Positions 8,080-19,050 of a stretch of 32,208 bases of DNA are shown in pieces. A program made the position numbers and the translations under genes. Position 1 is the first letter of the stretch, and every line of letters starts with the position of its first letter. Below the pieces are notes generated by a model. That model saw only the letters and a program-made list of their open reading frames with translations, was not told where the DNA came from and ran no database searches. The stretch is from the NCBI RefSeq assembly GCF_006861775.1, contig NZ_VDGG01000045.1, positions 1 through 32,208 of the forward strand, written 5' to 3'. The stretch comes from Psychrobacillus soli (lineage in GTDB: Bacteria; Bacillota; Bacilli; Bacillales_A; Planococcaceae).

Positions 8080-9054
8080 ATGAAAATGATTACTCTACAA
8101 ATAAATAAGAAAGAAATTATGTCTCTTTGGATACCATTTGGAATTATTATACTAATTTCACTCGTTGCTTATCCTCTATCTTCAGCTATTATTTGTGGCT
8201 ATTTTTTATATCCTATTACAAATTTCTTTTATAAAAATGTTAAACTTCCTGTTGCCTTAAGTGTGCTGTTAACAGAAGCACTTATTTTATCTAGTTTTAT
8301 ATTATTTCTATATATAATAGTACAAGCACTCCTAGATCTTCTCCCACTAATACACGAACATATTTTATTATTACCATTCGTCGAGTTGAAGCAACATCCC
8401 ATCTTCTTATTTTTTGAAGGAAAGTTTCAAAACTTATTAAATAAAATTTTGAATGATCTATTATTAAACCTGACAAATTTACCTTCCTATTTTTTTGAAG
8501 TTTTTTTATTTAGTATTGGTTTGTTTTTTTCTTTATATGAATCGATGAAAGACCGCCATTGGTTTCTCGTTTACTTTCCTAAAAAAGCACGAAGCTTCTC
8601 TCAAAGAGCATTAAAAAAATCATCCGGTGTTATGAACAAATTTATATCGGTAGAATTAAAACTGTTTTTTCTAACGTTTGTTCTTTTATCCATTGGGTTT
8701 CAATTATTAGGTTTACATAATCCAGTAAAATACGCTTTTCTCGTATCGTTAGTAGATAGTATTCCTTTTTTAGGAACAGGCATTATTCTAATACCACTCA
8801 GTGTTTACTTTTTCCTTATGGATCAACGAATGGCCGGAATAATAGTTCTGCTTCTTTATATATTTGTTCAATTGACGAGACATATCGTAGAAAATGTGCT
8901 TTGGTCGTCCTCTATGCAAATAAAGGCTGTCCACGTATTCTTTCTAAGCGCGGCAGCCATTTTAATCTTTGGGTTTATAGGAATATTATTTAGCCCGTTT
9001 ATTTATTTGATCGCAAATAAGTGGGAGAATCTTACGAAGACTTCATCACGATAA
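8080..9054 (+). CDS. ytvI: AI-2E family membrane protein YtvI-like
   Basis: A 324-residue polytopic membrane protein of the AI-2E/PerM-type exporter family. Hydrophobic segments fall roughly at 15-45, 52-82, 140-155, 195-215, 220-245, 250-270 and 280-310; the region KYAFLVSLVDSIPFLGTGIIL is the family's hallmark. B. subtilis YtvI is, as I recall, somewhat longer (about 370). It is divergent from citZ, exactly as in B. subtilis. The ribosome-binding site is weak (GAAAAGA), and two nearby in-frame ATGs (8080, 8086) leave the start uncertain. Its 3' end overlaps the convergent fxsA by 23 bases. Substrate unknown. Confidence 0.85.
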   Translation: MKMITLQINKKEIMSLWIPFGIIILISLVAYPLSSAIICGYFLYPITNFFYKNVKLPVALSVLLTEALILSSFILFLYIIVQALLDLLPLIHEHILLLPFVELKQHPIFLFFEGKFQNLLNKILNDLLLNLTNLPSYFFEVFLFSIGLFFSLYESMKDRHWFLVYFPKKARSFSQRALKKSSGVMNKFISVELKLFFLTFVLLSIGFQLLGLHNPVKYAFLVSLVDSIPFLGTGIILIPLSVYFFLMDQRMAGIIVLLLYIFVQLTRHIVENVLWSSSMQIKAVHVFFLSAAAILIFGFIGILFSPFIYLIANKWENLTKTSSR

Positions 9055-9424
9055 CTTGACCATTTTTCATCTTTTTACGGATCCAACGATATAGTAGTGG
9101 TTTAAATAGGTTCCGTGTAGGGGCGAATAAAAGCATAAAGCCGAGGATATCTGAAATAAAACCCGGTAATATGACTAAAATAGAACCTATAAAGACGAAG
9201 ATTCCATTAATAGCCGCTTCACCTGGTGCTTGACCATTTTTAATATTATCCGAAACTTCCCGGAAAGCTCTTATTCCTTGTCTTTTTGCAAAATAAGCAC
9301 CGATAATCCCACTTGCTAAAATTAAGAGGAACGTATACCCTGCTCCAATCGTTTTACCAGATAAAAGCAGTATATATAATTCTATTGCTGGAATTACAAT
9401 AATAAGACCTATCAGCCATTTCAT
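9032..9424 (-). CDS. fxsA: FxsA family membrane protein (YtzA)
   Basis: A 130-residue cytoplasmic membrane protein of the FxsA family. Segments at about 3-21, 27-45 and 73-100 are hydrophobic, and PGFISDILGFMLL near 86-98 is the family signature. The C-terminus is basic. E. coli FxsA relieves F-exclusion of phage T7 when overproduced; the native role in Bacillales is not known. It lies between pyk and ytvI as in B. subtilis. Its last 23 bases overlap the end of ytvI on the opposite strand. The pyk terminator separates it from pfkA-pyk. Confidence 0.9.
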   Translation of the reverse strand: MKWLIGLIIVIPAIELYILLLSGKTIGAGYTFLLILASGIIGAYFAKRQGIRAFREVSDNIKNGQAPGEAAINGIFVFIGSILVILPGFISDILGFMLLFAPTRNLFKPLLYRWIRKKMKNGQVIVMKSS

Positions 9425-9470
9425 AAATTCACCTTCCTAGAATATAGGGTTGTACAATAAGTAAGGAAAT

Positions 9471-9517
9471 ACTAAAAAAGTAGGGTGGAAATCATTGAAT
9501 TCCCCTCTACTTTTTTA
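9471..9517 (-). terminator. Terminator of pfkA-pyk
   Basis: An imperfect inverted repeat with outer AAAAAAGTAG / CTACTTTTTT arms, inner G-rich/C-rich pairs and a loop around 9491-9500. It lies 17 bases after the pyk stop. T runs occur on both strands. Confidence 0.8.
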
Positions 9518-9533
9518 GCTTGAAGATAATCTT

Positions 9534-11294
9534 TTATATGATGCTTGCGTGACCGTGATAAATAGCGCCACTTGTTGCGTCTATTGTTAACTCTTGACCA
9601 TCTTTTATTAATTTGGTTGCATTTTCTACACCAACGATGACGGGAATTCCTAAACTTAGTCCCACCACTGCAGCATGGCTAGTTAATCCGCCTTCTTCTG
9701 TAATTAGACCTTTGCATTTTTCAATACTCGGAACCATATCACGATCAGAACCAATTGTAACAATAATACTATTTGTTGTATCTTGTCCTTCTAGTTCTCT
9801 AGCGTTATTCACAACAATTGCTTTTCCAAATGCAGAAGTTTTACCAATTCCTTGCCCTTTAGCAACTTTGTCTCCAATTACATGAACTTTCATCAAGTTC
9901 GTTGTGCCAGCTTCACCAACAGGAACTCCTGCAGTAATCACAACTAAATCACCATGCGATACATACTCATGAACGATGCTTTCCTCGATTGCTATTTCTA
10001 GCACTTCATCTGTTGAATAAGCTTTTTTCCCAACAATCGGATAAACACCCCATACGAGTGTTAGCTTTCTAGAAGGTAAATTAGACGAAGTCACTGCAAT
10101 AATTGGCACACCAGGTCTGAATTTAGAAATCATTTTAGCAGTATGGCCGCTCTCTGTTGGAGCAATTACTGCTTTTACTTTTAAGTTAATTGCAGTATGT
10201 GCTACAGCTTGTCCAATTGCGTCTGTTAAATTTACTTCACGTGCCTTACTTAACTTGGATACATGTGCACGATAATCAATTGCATTTTCCGTTCTTTTTG
10301 CAATTTTATCCATCGTTTGAACAGCCTCTACTGGATAATAACCAGCTGCTGTTTCACCTGACAACATAATAGCATCTGTTCCGTCTAAAATGGCATTTGC
10401 AACGTCACTAGCTTCTGCACGGGTTGGTCTTGGATTACGTTGCATAGAGTCTAGCATTTGAGTTGCTGTAATGACAGGTTTCCCCGCTACATTACATTTT
10501 TTAATAAGGCTTTTTTGCACTAAAGGAACTTCTTCCGCTGGAATTTCTACACCAAGATCTCCCCTTGCAACCATTAAACCATCTGAAACTTGAATAATTT
10601 CATCAATGTTGTCGACGCCTTCTTGGTTTTCAATTTTCGGGATGATTTGAATATGAGAACCACTATTATTTTCAAGCAACTCTCTAATTTCTAGTACGTC
10701 TTTCGCTCGTCGAACAAAAGAAGCCGCGATGAAATCTACATCTTGTTCAATTCCAAATAGAATATCTTTCGCATCTTTCTCTGTAATACCTGGTAGTTGA
10801 ACAGAAACTCCTGGTACATTTACGCCTTTATTATTTTTTAGCGTTCCCGCATTTTGAACATACGTGGAAATAACGCCGTCAGTCGTATTAATATTCGTTA
10901 CGATTAGCTCGATTAAACCGTCATCAAGTAAAATAATAGAACCTTCTTGCACATCTTCTATTAGTTTTTCATACGAAATAGAAAAACGTTCGTTGTTACC
11001 TAAAACTTCTGTCATAGAAATATCAATTGTTTGACCAGTCGTCAATTCAATTGCGTCATTTTCCATTTTATGTGTACGAATTTCAGGTCCTTTTGTATCT
11101 AATAAAATACCTACAATTTTCCCTACTTTTTTAGACACTTCTCGAATTGTTTTAATTCTTGCAGCATGTTCTTCATGACTTCCATGTGAAAAATTTAATC
11201 TGGCTACGTTCATCCCTGCCTCGATTAATTTTTCTAACATTTCCTCTGATTCACTTGCAGGTCCAATTGTACAAACTATTTTCGTTTTTCTCAT
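9534..11294 (-). CDS. pyk: Pyruvate kinase with C-terminal PEP-utiliser domain
   Basis: A 586-residue glycolytic enzyme converting PEP and ADP to pyruvate and ATP. The barrel begins [13 protein letters not shown], includes [10 protein letters not shown], the active-site strand [10 protein letters not shown], and GDLGVEIP plus the TATQMLDSM signature. Beyond the usual C domain (to about 470) is an extra swivelling domain with [11 protein letters not shown] (near 535-545), homologous to the phosphohistidine domain of PEP-utilising enzymes. This is typical of Bacillus and Staphylococcus pyruvate kinases, and the whole length fits that form. It follows pfkA by 32 bases, so both are co-transcribed. 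AAAGGA precedes the ATG. Confidence 0.97.
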   Translation of the reverse strand: MRKTKIVCTIGPASESEEMLEKLIEAGMNVARLNFSHGSHEEHAARIKTIREVSKKVGKIVGILLDTKGPEIRTHKMENDAIELTTGQTIDISMTEVLGNNERFSISYEKLIEDVQEGSIILLDDGLIELIVTNINTTDGVISTYVQNAGTLKNNKGVNVPGVSVQLPGITEKDAKDILFGIEQDVDFIAASFVRRAKDVLEIRELLENNSGSHIQIIPKIENQEGVDNIDEIIQVSDGLMVARGDLGVEIPAEEVPLVQKSLIKKCNVAGKPVITATQMLDSMQRNPRPTRAEASDVANAILDGTDAIMLSGETAAGYYPVEAVQTMDKIAKRTENAIDYRAHVSKLSKAREVNLTDAIGQAVAHTAINLKVKAVIAPTESGHTAKMISKFRPGVPIIAVTSSNLPSRKLTLVWGVYPIVGKKAYSTDEVLEIAIEESIVHEYVSHGDLVVITAGVPVGEAGTTNLMKVHVIGDKVAKGQGIGKTSAFGKAIVVNNARELEGQDTTNSIIVTIGSDRDMVPSIEKCKGLITEEGGLTSHAAVVGLSLGIPVIVGVENATKLIKDGQELTIDATSGAIYHGHASII

Positions 11295-11326
11295 CGTCCA
11301 ATTCCTTTCTATGTAAAAGAATTTTT

Positions 11327-12304
<978 letters not shown>

Positions 12305-12341
12305 TTAAATTTGATAATTCCATCTTATCATGAATGGAGTC

Positions 12342-12375
12342 AAAAAAAATGCGTCACTATAGACGCATTTTTTTT
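12342..12375 (-). terminator. Terminator of accDA
   Basis: Perfect 14-bp inverted repeat (12342-12355 with 12362-12375), AAAAAAAATGCGTC over a 6-base loop. T8 follows on the minus strand. It overlaps the accA stop codon. The A/T flanks are symmetrical, so it could act in both directions. Confidence 0.92.
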
Positions 12376-13327
12376 ATTCGTTGTATTCTCCCATATGTTT
12401 GAACTTATTATAACGAGCCTCTATTAACTCTTCAGCAGAAAGCTTGGAAAGCTCGCGTAAAGAGTTGATTAGAACATCTTTCATGTATGTTGCTTGTGCC
12501 TCTGAATCTCTATGGGCACCGCCATATACTTCACGAATAACTCCATCTATAATATTCATTTTTTTCAAATCAGGCGCAGTAATTTTCATCGCTTCCGCTG
12601 CTTGCTTCGCAAGTGATGCATCTTTCCATAAGATAGATGCTGCTCCTTCCGGGGAAATAACGGAATATGTGGAGTTTTCCAACATATGAATATGATTAGC
12701 AACTCCAAGTGCAAGCGCACCACCACTTCCGCCTTCTCCAATTACAACACTAATAACCGGTACTTTTAAACCAGCCATTTCTACTAAATTTCTCGCGATT
12801 GCTTCACTTTGTCCACGCTCTTCAGCCGCTTTACCTGGATAAGCCCCTTTTGTATCGATAAAACAAATAATCGGGCGATTAAATTTTTCCGCTTGCTTCA
12901 TTAAACGTAATGCTTTTCGATAGCCTTCCGGATGTGGCATTCCGAAATTACGTTTAATATTTTCTTTCGTATCAATCCCTCGCTGATGACCAATGATCGT
13001 AATAGGTTTACCATCAAACAGTGCAATTCCACCTATGATCGCTGCGTCGTCTCCGTAAAGACGATCTCCATGTAGCTCGATGAAATCTGTAAATAATAAT
13101 TGAATATAATCTCTTGTCGTAGGACGACTTGGATGACGAGCCACTTGCACACGATCCCAAGGTTCCATATTTTCATAAATTTCTTGTTCTAATTTGTGTA
13201 ATCTTTTTTCTAGATTTTTTATTTCTGCAGTCAGATCCACTTCTGCGCTTACTGTATATTCTTTTAACTCTTCAATTTTAGCTTTTAACTGGACAACCGG
13301 TTCTTCAAAAGGCATTGTTTTTACCAT
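12374..13327 (-). CDS. accA: Acetyl-CoA carboxylase carboxyltransferase subunit alpha
   Basis: A 317-residue subunit which with AccD transfers the carboxyl group from biotin to acetyl-CoA, giving malonyl-CoA for fatty-acid synthesis. An N-terminal helical region (about 1-60) precedes the crotonase-like fold, with [23 protein letters not shown] and [17 protein letters not shown] typical of the alpha subunit. The ATG at 13327 lies inside the accD stop (ATGGTAA overlap) with AGGAGG 7 bases upstream, so translation is coupled and the subunits are made in step. accB and accC are not in the window. Confidence 0.97.
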   Translation of the reverse strand: MVKTMPFEEPVVQLKAKIEELKEYTVSAEVDLTAEIKNLEKRLHKLEQEIYENMEPWDRVQVARHPSRPTTRDYIQLLFTDFIELHGDRLYGDDAAIIGGIALFDGKPITIIGHQRGIDTKENIKRNFGMPHPEGYRKALRLMKQAEKFNRPIICFIDTKGAYPGKAAEERGQSEAIARNLVEMAGLKVPVISVVIGEGGSGGALALGVANHIHMLENSTYSVISPEGAASILWKDASLAKQAAEAMKITAPDLKKMNIIDGVIREVYGGAHRDSEAQATYMKDVLINSLRELSKLSAEELIEARYNKFKHMGEYNE

Positions 13328-14190
13328 GTAGAAACCTCCTTATTCATATGCATTTGGACAAGTGTTGCCACTTTTTCACGCATATCTTTTCGATGAATTA
13401 CTGCATCTAATTGACCATGATCCATTAAAAATTCCGCAGTTTGAAAATCCTCTGGAAGTTTTTCGCGGACCGTTTGTTCAATTACTCGTCGACCAGCAAA
13501 CCCGATCAATGCTTTTGGCTCTGCAATATTAATGTCTCCTACTGAAGCAAAACTTGCTGAAACGCCGCCTGTAGTAGGATGCGTTAAAATGGAAATGTAT
13601 AAAAGACCGTGATCACTATGTCTTCTTAAAGCTACGGAAGTTTTCGCCATTTGCATTAAAGATAATACGCCTTCTTGCATTCTGGCACCACCACTAGCTG
13701 TGAAAATAATAAATGGGACTTGAAGCTGCGTTGCTTTTTCAATAGCTCTCGTAATTTTCTCTCCTACAACCGAACCCATAGACCCCATTCTAAAATGAGA
13801 ATCCATAATTGCTACAACTACTTTTTGACCGTCTAATTGCCCCACACCAGTAAGCACTGCTTCGTTTAAACCAGTTTTCTTCGCATCTGATTTAATTTTT
13901 TCAGTATAGCTAGGGAAATTTAATGGATTTACTGTTTCTAAGTGGTCATCCATCGATTCAAATGTGTTTTCATCTAAAAAGATTTCTACTCGTTCATGCG
14001 CAGTCATTTTCATATGATGGTCACAAGTAGGGCAGACTTTTAAATTTTTCATCAAGTCCTTTGTGAAGACGTTTTTTCTACATTCCGGACATTTCACCAT
14101 AATTCCTTCTGGCACATCATTTTTCGCTTTTTCAGTTGGTATTGTCGCATATTTCTTTTTTTGATTTTTTCTAAATATATCTCGAATCAT
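13321..14190 (-). CDS. accD: Acetyl-CoA carboxylase carboxyltransferase subunit beta
   Basis: A 289-residue partner of AccA. An N-terminal four-Cys zinc ribbon is visible (Cys34, Cys37, Cys53, Cys56), followed by the crotonase-like carboxyltransferase domain with [12 protein letters not shown] and [14 protein letters not shown]. Length is normal. Its ATG overlaps the stop of the upstream GntR regulator (ATGA), and the ribosome-binding site GGGGAG lies within that gene. This places the regulator and accDA in one transcript. Confidence 0.97.
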   Translation of the reverse strand: MIRDIFRKNQKKKYATIPTEKAKNDVPEGIMVKCPECRKNVFTKDLMKNLKVCPTCDHHMKMTAHERVEIFLDENTFESMDDHLETVNPLNFPSYTEKIKSDAKKTGLNEAVLTGVGQLDGQKVVVAIMDSHFRMGSMGSVVGEKITRAIEKATQLQVPFIIFTASGGARMQEGVLSLMQMAKTSVALRRHSDHGLLYISILTHPTTGGVSASFASVGDINIAEPKALIGFAGRRVIEQTVREKLPEDFQTAEFLMDHGQLDAVIHRKDMREKVATLVQMHMNKEVSTW

Positions 14191-14831
14191 TTTATTTCTC
14201 CCCTATTCATTAACAATTTCCATTCATTATAATTGGATATTGCTTGTTGCTCATTCCCAACTTTTAAATTGCCTAAAAGCATTTTCCAGGCTTCTTTCTC
14301 TTTTACATTCATCAAACTACGATAAGGTTCTCCTGCAAACTGTTTCAACAAAAACCAGATTTTCAAGCCTAATCTATTATTGGATATAATAATTATTTCT
14401 CGGATAATGTCTTCTTGAAACATTTCTTCTTGTAATTTATCTATGAAAGCGTCCCAAATCGATTGTTTTTGAAGTTGTTCGGTCAGACATATTGTCCGAA
14501 TAGCCTCTTTTTCTAATGCATGCATTGTTGTATGCACATCTTTTTTTGATCTAGAATCCTGTAATATAAAAGTAGATAATAATTCCACTAGTTGGTGTTT
14601 ACGAAAATCAGAAAGAAAAGTTCCTTCTCCTCGTCTAGTTTCTATTATTCCAAGCAATTCTAAACTTCTAAGCGCTTCCCTAACTGTTGAACGTCCAACT
14701 TGTAAACGCTCAGCAAGTTCTCTTTCGGATGGCAATTTGCCACCTACTGGTATGTTTTCATCATGAATGAGTTGTCTTAGTTGCTTCACTATTTCTAAAA
14801 ACATTTTTCTGGAGTTATTATTTGGGATCAT
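14187..14831 (-). CDS. GntR/FadR-type transcriptional regulator upstream of accDA
   Basis: A 214-residue DNA-binding protein. The GntR winged helix (about 5-75) is clear: [20 protein letters not shown], then [23 protein letters not shown] split over 54-76. The C-terminal helical half (80-214) is FCD-like in size but diverged; I cannot see a full set of the metal-binding His/Asp residues. The gene overlaps accD by four bases. A perfect palindrome (14860-14874) of the FadR operator type lies just upstream, so autoregulation and control of malonyl-CoA synthesis are likely. I recall a FadR-like gene near accD in other Bacillales; the ligand is unknown (acyl-CoA is one guess). Confidence 0.85.
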   Translation of the reverse strand: MIPNNNSRKMFLEIVKQLRQLIHDENIPVGGKLPSERELAERLQVGRSTVREALRSLELLGIIETRRGEGTFLSDFRKHQLVELLSTFILQDSRSKKDVHTTMHALEKEAIRTICLTEQLQKQSIWDAFIDKLQEEMFQEDIIREIIIISNNRLGLKIWFLLKQFAGEPYRSLMNVKEKEAWKMLLGNLKVGNEQQAISNYNEWKLLMNRGEIK

Positions 14832-14859
14832 CCAATCCTCACTCTTCCATTAATTACAA

Positions 14860-14874
14860 AGTGGTCTGACCACT
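14860..14874. promoter_or_regulatory. Perfect palindromic operator, FadR/GntR type
   Basis: AGTGGTCTGACCACT is a perfect 7-1-7 palindrome containing TGGTCTGACCA. It matches the TGGTnnGACCA half-sites bound by FadR-subfamily GntR proteins. It lies 29 bases before the regulator's start codon and 10 bases after the proposed -10 box, so a bound protein would sit at the transcription start. Confidence 0.8.
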
Positions 14875-14884
14875 CATAGTTAAT

Positions 14885-14913
14885 AGCATACAAAAAAATG
14901 TGGTAAACGTAAA
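14885..14913 (-). promoter_or_regulatory. Promoter of the gntR-accD-accA operon
   Basis: On the minus strand: -35 TTTACG (14908-14913), a 17-base spacer, and -10 TATGCT (14885-14890). It sits between the dnaE terminator and the palindromic operator. Confidence 0.55.
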
Positions 14914-14942
14914 GAAAAAACTGTACTACATACGTACAGTTT
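14911..14942 (-). terminator. Terminator of nrnA-dnaE
   Basis: AAACTGTAC (14918-14926) pairs with GTACAGTTT (14934-14942) over a 7-base loop. A T-rich tract (TTTTTTTCTTT) follows on the minus strand. The hairpin overlaps the dnaE stop codon. Confidence 0.85.
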
Positions 14943-17900
14943 ATAGTGAAACTAGTTTTCCTATTATTTGAGTTCGACCATTGCGTCGCTCGGATTTTCC
15001 TTCCACTACAAGGATGGCAAGTTCTTCTAACAAGAGATTGTACTTTGCGTAATCCTCTGGAAATAGCGTAACGGAGATGCTTCCCGTTTCATCTTGGATC
15101 GTGACAAAGGCCATCGATTCCCCTTTTTTTGTTCTTATTTTTTTGATGTCCTGTATTAATCCTACTACTGTTACTTTTCCATCTCTAGTTGATTGTAAAA
15201 TATCCCAAATATTATTTACTTTCTGTTGAATACTCTTTTTCTTAGAAACCGTCGGATGCTCTGAGAAATACTGACCTAACACTTCTTTTTCAAATTGGAG
15301 TTTTACCATTAATGGCAATTCATCGGTTCTAATATATTTTGATTTTCCAAAATGAGTGGCATTTCCTTCAAATAAGTCAGTGTCTTCTGTAGGACTAACA
15401 AGTTCCGCATATTTCACAGCTGCATCTAGTGTTGCAAGCAGAGTAGATCGCTCTTCCTGAAAGTTATCTAGTGCACCCGCTTTGATGAGCGGCTCTATAT
15501 TTTTCCTAGTAAAATGGATAGCGGATAAATCAGCGGCTAGATCAAAAAGATCATCCCACTTTCTTGCTCCATTTCTTCTTAGTTGCAATAACTTCTGGGT
15601 AAATGTATGTGAAACACCCTTAATCGCTTGCAAACCAAATCTCACTCCATCATTTTCCACTGTGAAAAAGGTGTGGCTATTAAAAATAGAAGGCGGAAGT
15701 ATTGGAATTCCTTTCTGCTTCATTTCCATTACTAGTTGATTTATCTTTTCTTGATTGCCAGTTGCTGTGCTAAGTAATGCACAATAAAAAGCTACAGGAA
15801 AATGTGCTTTTAAAAAAGCCATTTGATAAGAAATAACACTATATGCTACCGCATGGCTTTTTGGAAAACCATAATCCGCAAAACGCACGATCAGATCATA
15901 AACAGATGAAGCGGCCGGTTCGGCATGACCTAGTTGTATTGCTTTTTGTACAAAATGTGTTCTTTCTTTTTGCAAAATATCCCGATTTTTCTTACTTACT
16001 GCTCTACGAAGTAAATCTGCTTCTCCAAAAGTAAAGCCCGCCATTTGTGATGCGATTTGCATGATTTGTTCTTGATAGACAATTATGCCATACGTTTCTT
16101 GTAGGATCGGCTGTAATACTGGATGCTCGTATGTTACCGGTAATTGACCTAATTTTCGTTTCGCATAAAGTGGTATACTCTCCATTGGACCTGGTCTATA
16201 AAGGGCATTTACCGCTACAATATCTTCAAACTTGGTCGGTTGAATTTGCTTGAGGGAGTGTCGCATCCCCTCTGATTCTAGTTGAAAGACACCCGTCGTA
16301 TCGCCATTTTGTAATAGGCGAAATGTACGCTCATCATCGAAAGAAATAGTAGCTAGCGAAAACGATTGCGACTTATTTTTATGGATAATCTTTAAAATTC
16401 GTTCAATAATCGTTAAGTTTCTTAGTCCTAGGAAATCCATCTTTAACAAGCCGGCCTGTTCTACTTCTTTCATTGGCCATTGCGTTAAAAATAGATCGTC
16501 GTGTCCCATTTGAATTGGGACTACATCCACTAAAGGTATCGGTGATAACACAACTCCCGCAGCATGTGTAGAAGCATTTCTAGGTAACCCTTCTAACGCA
16601 AGTGCGACCTCAAACCATTTTTTTCGTATTTCTTCTGTTTGTATAAACTCGCGTAGCTTTTGAGATTGTGCATACGCCTCTTTCAATGTAATACCGTTTT
16701 TGTTTGGGATAAAAGAAGAAATAGCTTCTAATGTAGAAGATTCAAAACCAAAGATTCTAGCAACTTCCCTCGCTACTGCCTTTGCGGATAATGTACCAAA
16801 TGTAATTATTTGTGAAACATAGTTTTTCCCGTATTTTTCAGCAACATACCGAATTACTTCCATTCTTCTCGAATCTGCAAAGTCAATATCAATATCCGGC
16901 ATAGTGATACGTTCTGGATTTAAAAAACGTTCGAATAGAAGACCGTATTGGAGAGGATCCACATCGGTTATAAATAGAGAATAGGCAACAAGTGAACTTG
17001 CTGATGACCCCCGACCTGGACCTGTCAAAATACCTGTCCGTTTAGCATATTTCATAAAATCTTGCACGATTAGAAAATAGTCTTCGTAATTCATTTCATT
17101 AATAATTTGAAGTTCATAATGAAGCCGCTCTTTATACTTTTGCGTCACTTTACCTAAACGAATGTTTAAACCTTCTTCACAAAGTGCTCGCAAATAATCT
17201 TTCGCATTTTCCTGCGCAGGCAAAGGGAATTTCGGCATAATATGTGCTTGTTTATCGAGTTGGACATGACATTTTTCTAGCATTGACCTCGTATTTTCAA
17301 GCCATTCTGGAACGTCCGAAAACCATTCCTTCCACTCTATTTCTGTCAGCACATGAAACGAATCGTCCGTAGGTTTTAAGCGATTACGATCGGTCATTTT
17401 TAGTGATTGATCCATTGCGTTCAATACTTCATATGCAAATGCATCTTCTTTTTGCACATAGCGACTCAAATGATAGACAGTAATTTTAATAGAAGTTTGC
17501 TGTGCTGCGGCTATTATTTCGTCTTCGATGTCTTGCTTTATCCCATTTGGTCGCTCTAACCCGATATACAAATTACCAATTCCAAAGAGGTCATTTAGTT
17601 CCACTAATGCCTCTTTGGAAAACTGCTTATCCCCTTTATAAACTGCAATAATGCCATCTTTATAAGCTTCCAACCATTTCTTTGGAAGTTCCGCTAGTTC
17701 TCTCGTTTCCAAACTGCTTGAAATTTTTAATATATTTTCATACCCATTATTATTTTTTGCATAAATAACAAGCGAAACACATTTTTCATCTAATTGGACA
17801 TTTAACGTTAGTCCGATAATCGGATGAATATGATGTTTTTTCATTTCATGCCAAAAAGGCATTATGCCATACAAAGTACTGTTTGTAATAGCGACTGCCT

Positions 17901-18000
17901 TTGCATGATTGCTTTTTAGCTTTTCAATAAGTGGCTCCAATTGAATTGTACTTTTCAGCATATCCGCTGATGTCACAATTTGTGGATATACTGTTTCCAT
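14941..18000 (-). CDS. dnaE: DNA polymerase III alpha subunit DnaE, degenerate PHP domain
   Basis: A 1019-residue replicative polymerase that in low-GC Gram-positives works with PolC, extending primers mainly on the lagging strand. Catalytic motif PDIDIDFADSRR holds Asp369 and Asp371, and the third Asp is in LLKMDFLGLRNL. GPGRGSSASSLVAYSL, RNASTHAAGVVLS and GFPKSHAVAYS are also intact, and an OB-fold lies near the C-terminus (VTVVGLIQDIKKIRTKKGES). The N-terminal PHP domain has lost the usual HxH and TDH metal ligands: it reads YPQIVTSADMLKS and AITNST. GAGGTG lies 7 bases before the ATG at 18000; an in-frame GTG at 18009 is too close to it. The protein is about 100 residues shorter than B. 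subtilis DnaE as I recall it. Confidence 0.95.
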   Translation of the reverse strand: METVYPQIVTSADMLKSTIQLEPLIEKLKSNHAKAVAITNSTLYGIMPFWHEMKKHHIHPIIGLTLNVQLDEKCVSLVIYAKNNNGYENILKISSSLETRELAELPKKWLEAYKDGIIAVYKGDKQFSKEALVELNDLFGIGNLYIGLERPNGIKQDIEDEIIAAAQQTSIKITVYHLSRYVQKEDAFAYEVLNAMDQSLKMTDRNRLKPTDDSFHVLTEIEWKEWFSDVPEWLENTRSMLEKCHVQLDKQAHIMPKFPLPAQENAKDYLRALCEEGLNIRLGKVTQKYKERLHYELQIINEMNYEDYFLIVQDFMKYAKRTGILTGPGRGSSASSLVAYSLFITDVDPLQYGLLFERFLNPERITMPDIDIDFADSRRMEVIRYVAEKYGKNYVSQIITFGTLSAKAVAREVARIFGFESSTLEAISSFIPNKNGITLKEAYAQSQKLREFIQTEEIRKKWFEVALALEGLPRNASTHAAGVVLSPIPLVDVVPIQMGHDDLFLTQWPMKEVEQAGLLKMDFLGLRNLTIIERILKIIHKNKSQSFSLATISFDDERTFRLLQNGDTTGVFQLESEGMRHSLKQIQPTKFEDIVAVNALYRPGPMESIPLYAKRKLGQLPVTYEHPVLQPILQETYGIIVYQEQIMQIASQMAGFTFGEADLLRRAVSKKNRDILQKERTHFVQKAIQLGHAEPAASSVYDLIVRFADYGFPKSHAVAYSVISYQMAFLKAHFPVAFYCALLSTATGNQEKINQLVMEMKQKGIPILPPSIFNSHTFFTVENDGVRFGLQAIKGVSHTFTQKLLQLRRNGARKWDDLFDLAADLSAIHFTRKNIEPLIKAGALDNFQEERSTLLATLDAAVKYAELVSPTEDTDLFEGNATHFGKSKYIRTDELPLMVKLQFEKEVLGQYFSEHPTVSKKKSIQQKVNNIWDILQSTRDGKVTVVGLIQDIKKIRTKKGESMAFVTIQDETGSISVTLFPEDYAKYNLLLEELAILVVEGKSERRNGRTQIIGKLVSL

Positions 18001-18015
18001 ATAACACACCTCAAT

Positions 18016-18945
18016 TTACAGCTTTTTTAAATCTTCTATTACTAGATCTGCTTCTTCCCAACTTTGTACGGAAGCACCGGAAGCAAGTGGATGACCTCCA
18101 CCCCCATATTTCTTCGCAACTGTATTAATAACGGGACCTTTAGATCGCAAGCGAACTCGAATAGTATCTGTATCTTCTATGAAAAATACCCAGCACTTCA
18201 TGCCTTTTACGTCTGCAAGTACACTAACTAATAGGGACGCTTCTGAATCGGATACATTGTATTCTTTTAACAATTCCCTCGTCAGTTTCATATGCCCTAC
18301 ACCATTGTCATCCATTTCAAAGTTTGCATATATATACCCTTTTAATTGGAGTAGGTTGCTTTCTACTTCATACATTCCATTGAATAATTCAGTACGATCA
18401 AACCCATAAGCAAGTAATTGACCTGCAAAATTCATCGTTTGCTCTGTTGTACTTTGGAACATGAATCGACCAGTATCACCTACTATACCTGCATAAAGTA
18501 GTCTTGCAACGGTGGCATCCATTGTCCAGTTTTTATAGACTTTTGCTTCTGCAAATAGCTCGCATATTAACTCGCTAACAGAGCTTGCATTTGTATCGAC
18601 CCAAAGTAAATCCCCATATGCGTCATCATTTGGATGATGATCGATTTTTATAAGATAACTTCCTAGTTTATAACGTTCGTCATCAATTCTTTCCGTATTC
18701 GCTGTATCTGTAACAATGATTAATGCATCTTTAAAATCCTCATCAAGAACTGTGTTAGGACGCGCAAGAAAGTCTAACGTGTGTTCATGTTTTCCGGTAG
18801 CCAATACCTTTTTATTCGGATAGTTTAAGGAGATTAACTCTTTCAGTCCAATTTGAGATCCATATGCGTCTGGATCTGGTCTCACATGTCGGTGAATAAT
18901 TATTTTGTCATAGCGTTCGATTGTGTCAATGATTTGTCTTTTCAT
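18016..18945 (-). CDS. nrnA: Bifunctional oligoribonuclease/PAP phosphatase NrnA
   Basis: A 309-residue DHH/DHHA1 phosphoesterase (YtqI) that degrades nanoRNAs of 2-5 nucleotides and dephosphorylates 3'-phosphoadenosine 5'-phosphate. Metal ligands are seen in HRHVRPDPDAYGS (Asp24, Asp26), Asp80 in IVTDTA, and the DHH motif at 102-104; the DHHA1 substrate loop is GGGGHPLASGA (281-291). AAGGAG precedes the ATG. The stop lies 15 bases before dnaE, so they are co-transcribed. In B. subtilis the sporulation genes ytrH and ytrI lie at this junction; here they are absent. Confidence 0.95.
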   Translation of the reverse strand: MKRQIIDTIERYDKIIIHRHVRPDPDAYGSQIGLKELISLNYPNKKVLATGKHEHTLDFLARPNTVLDEDFKDALIIVTDTANTERIDDERYKLGSYLIKIDHHPNDDAYGDLLWVDTNASSVSELICELFAEAKVYKNWTMDATVARLLYAGIVGDTGRFMFQSTTEQTMNFAGQLLAYGFDRTELFNGMYEVESNLLQLKGYIYANFEMDDNGVGHMKLTRELLKEYNVSDSEASLLVSVLADVKGMKCWVFFIEDTDTIRVRLRSKGPVINTVAKKYGGGGHPLASGASVQSWEEADLVIEDLKKL

Positions 18946-19050
18946 TTCAGTTCTCCTTAGTTAGTCAAGTTTACCATTCGCATTTTTTGAAATTTACTAT
19001 TACAATAATAGAAGGATATGATGGAAGTTTCACTTTATTGGAGGTTCATA

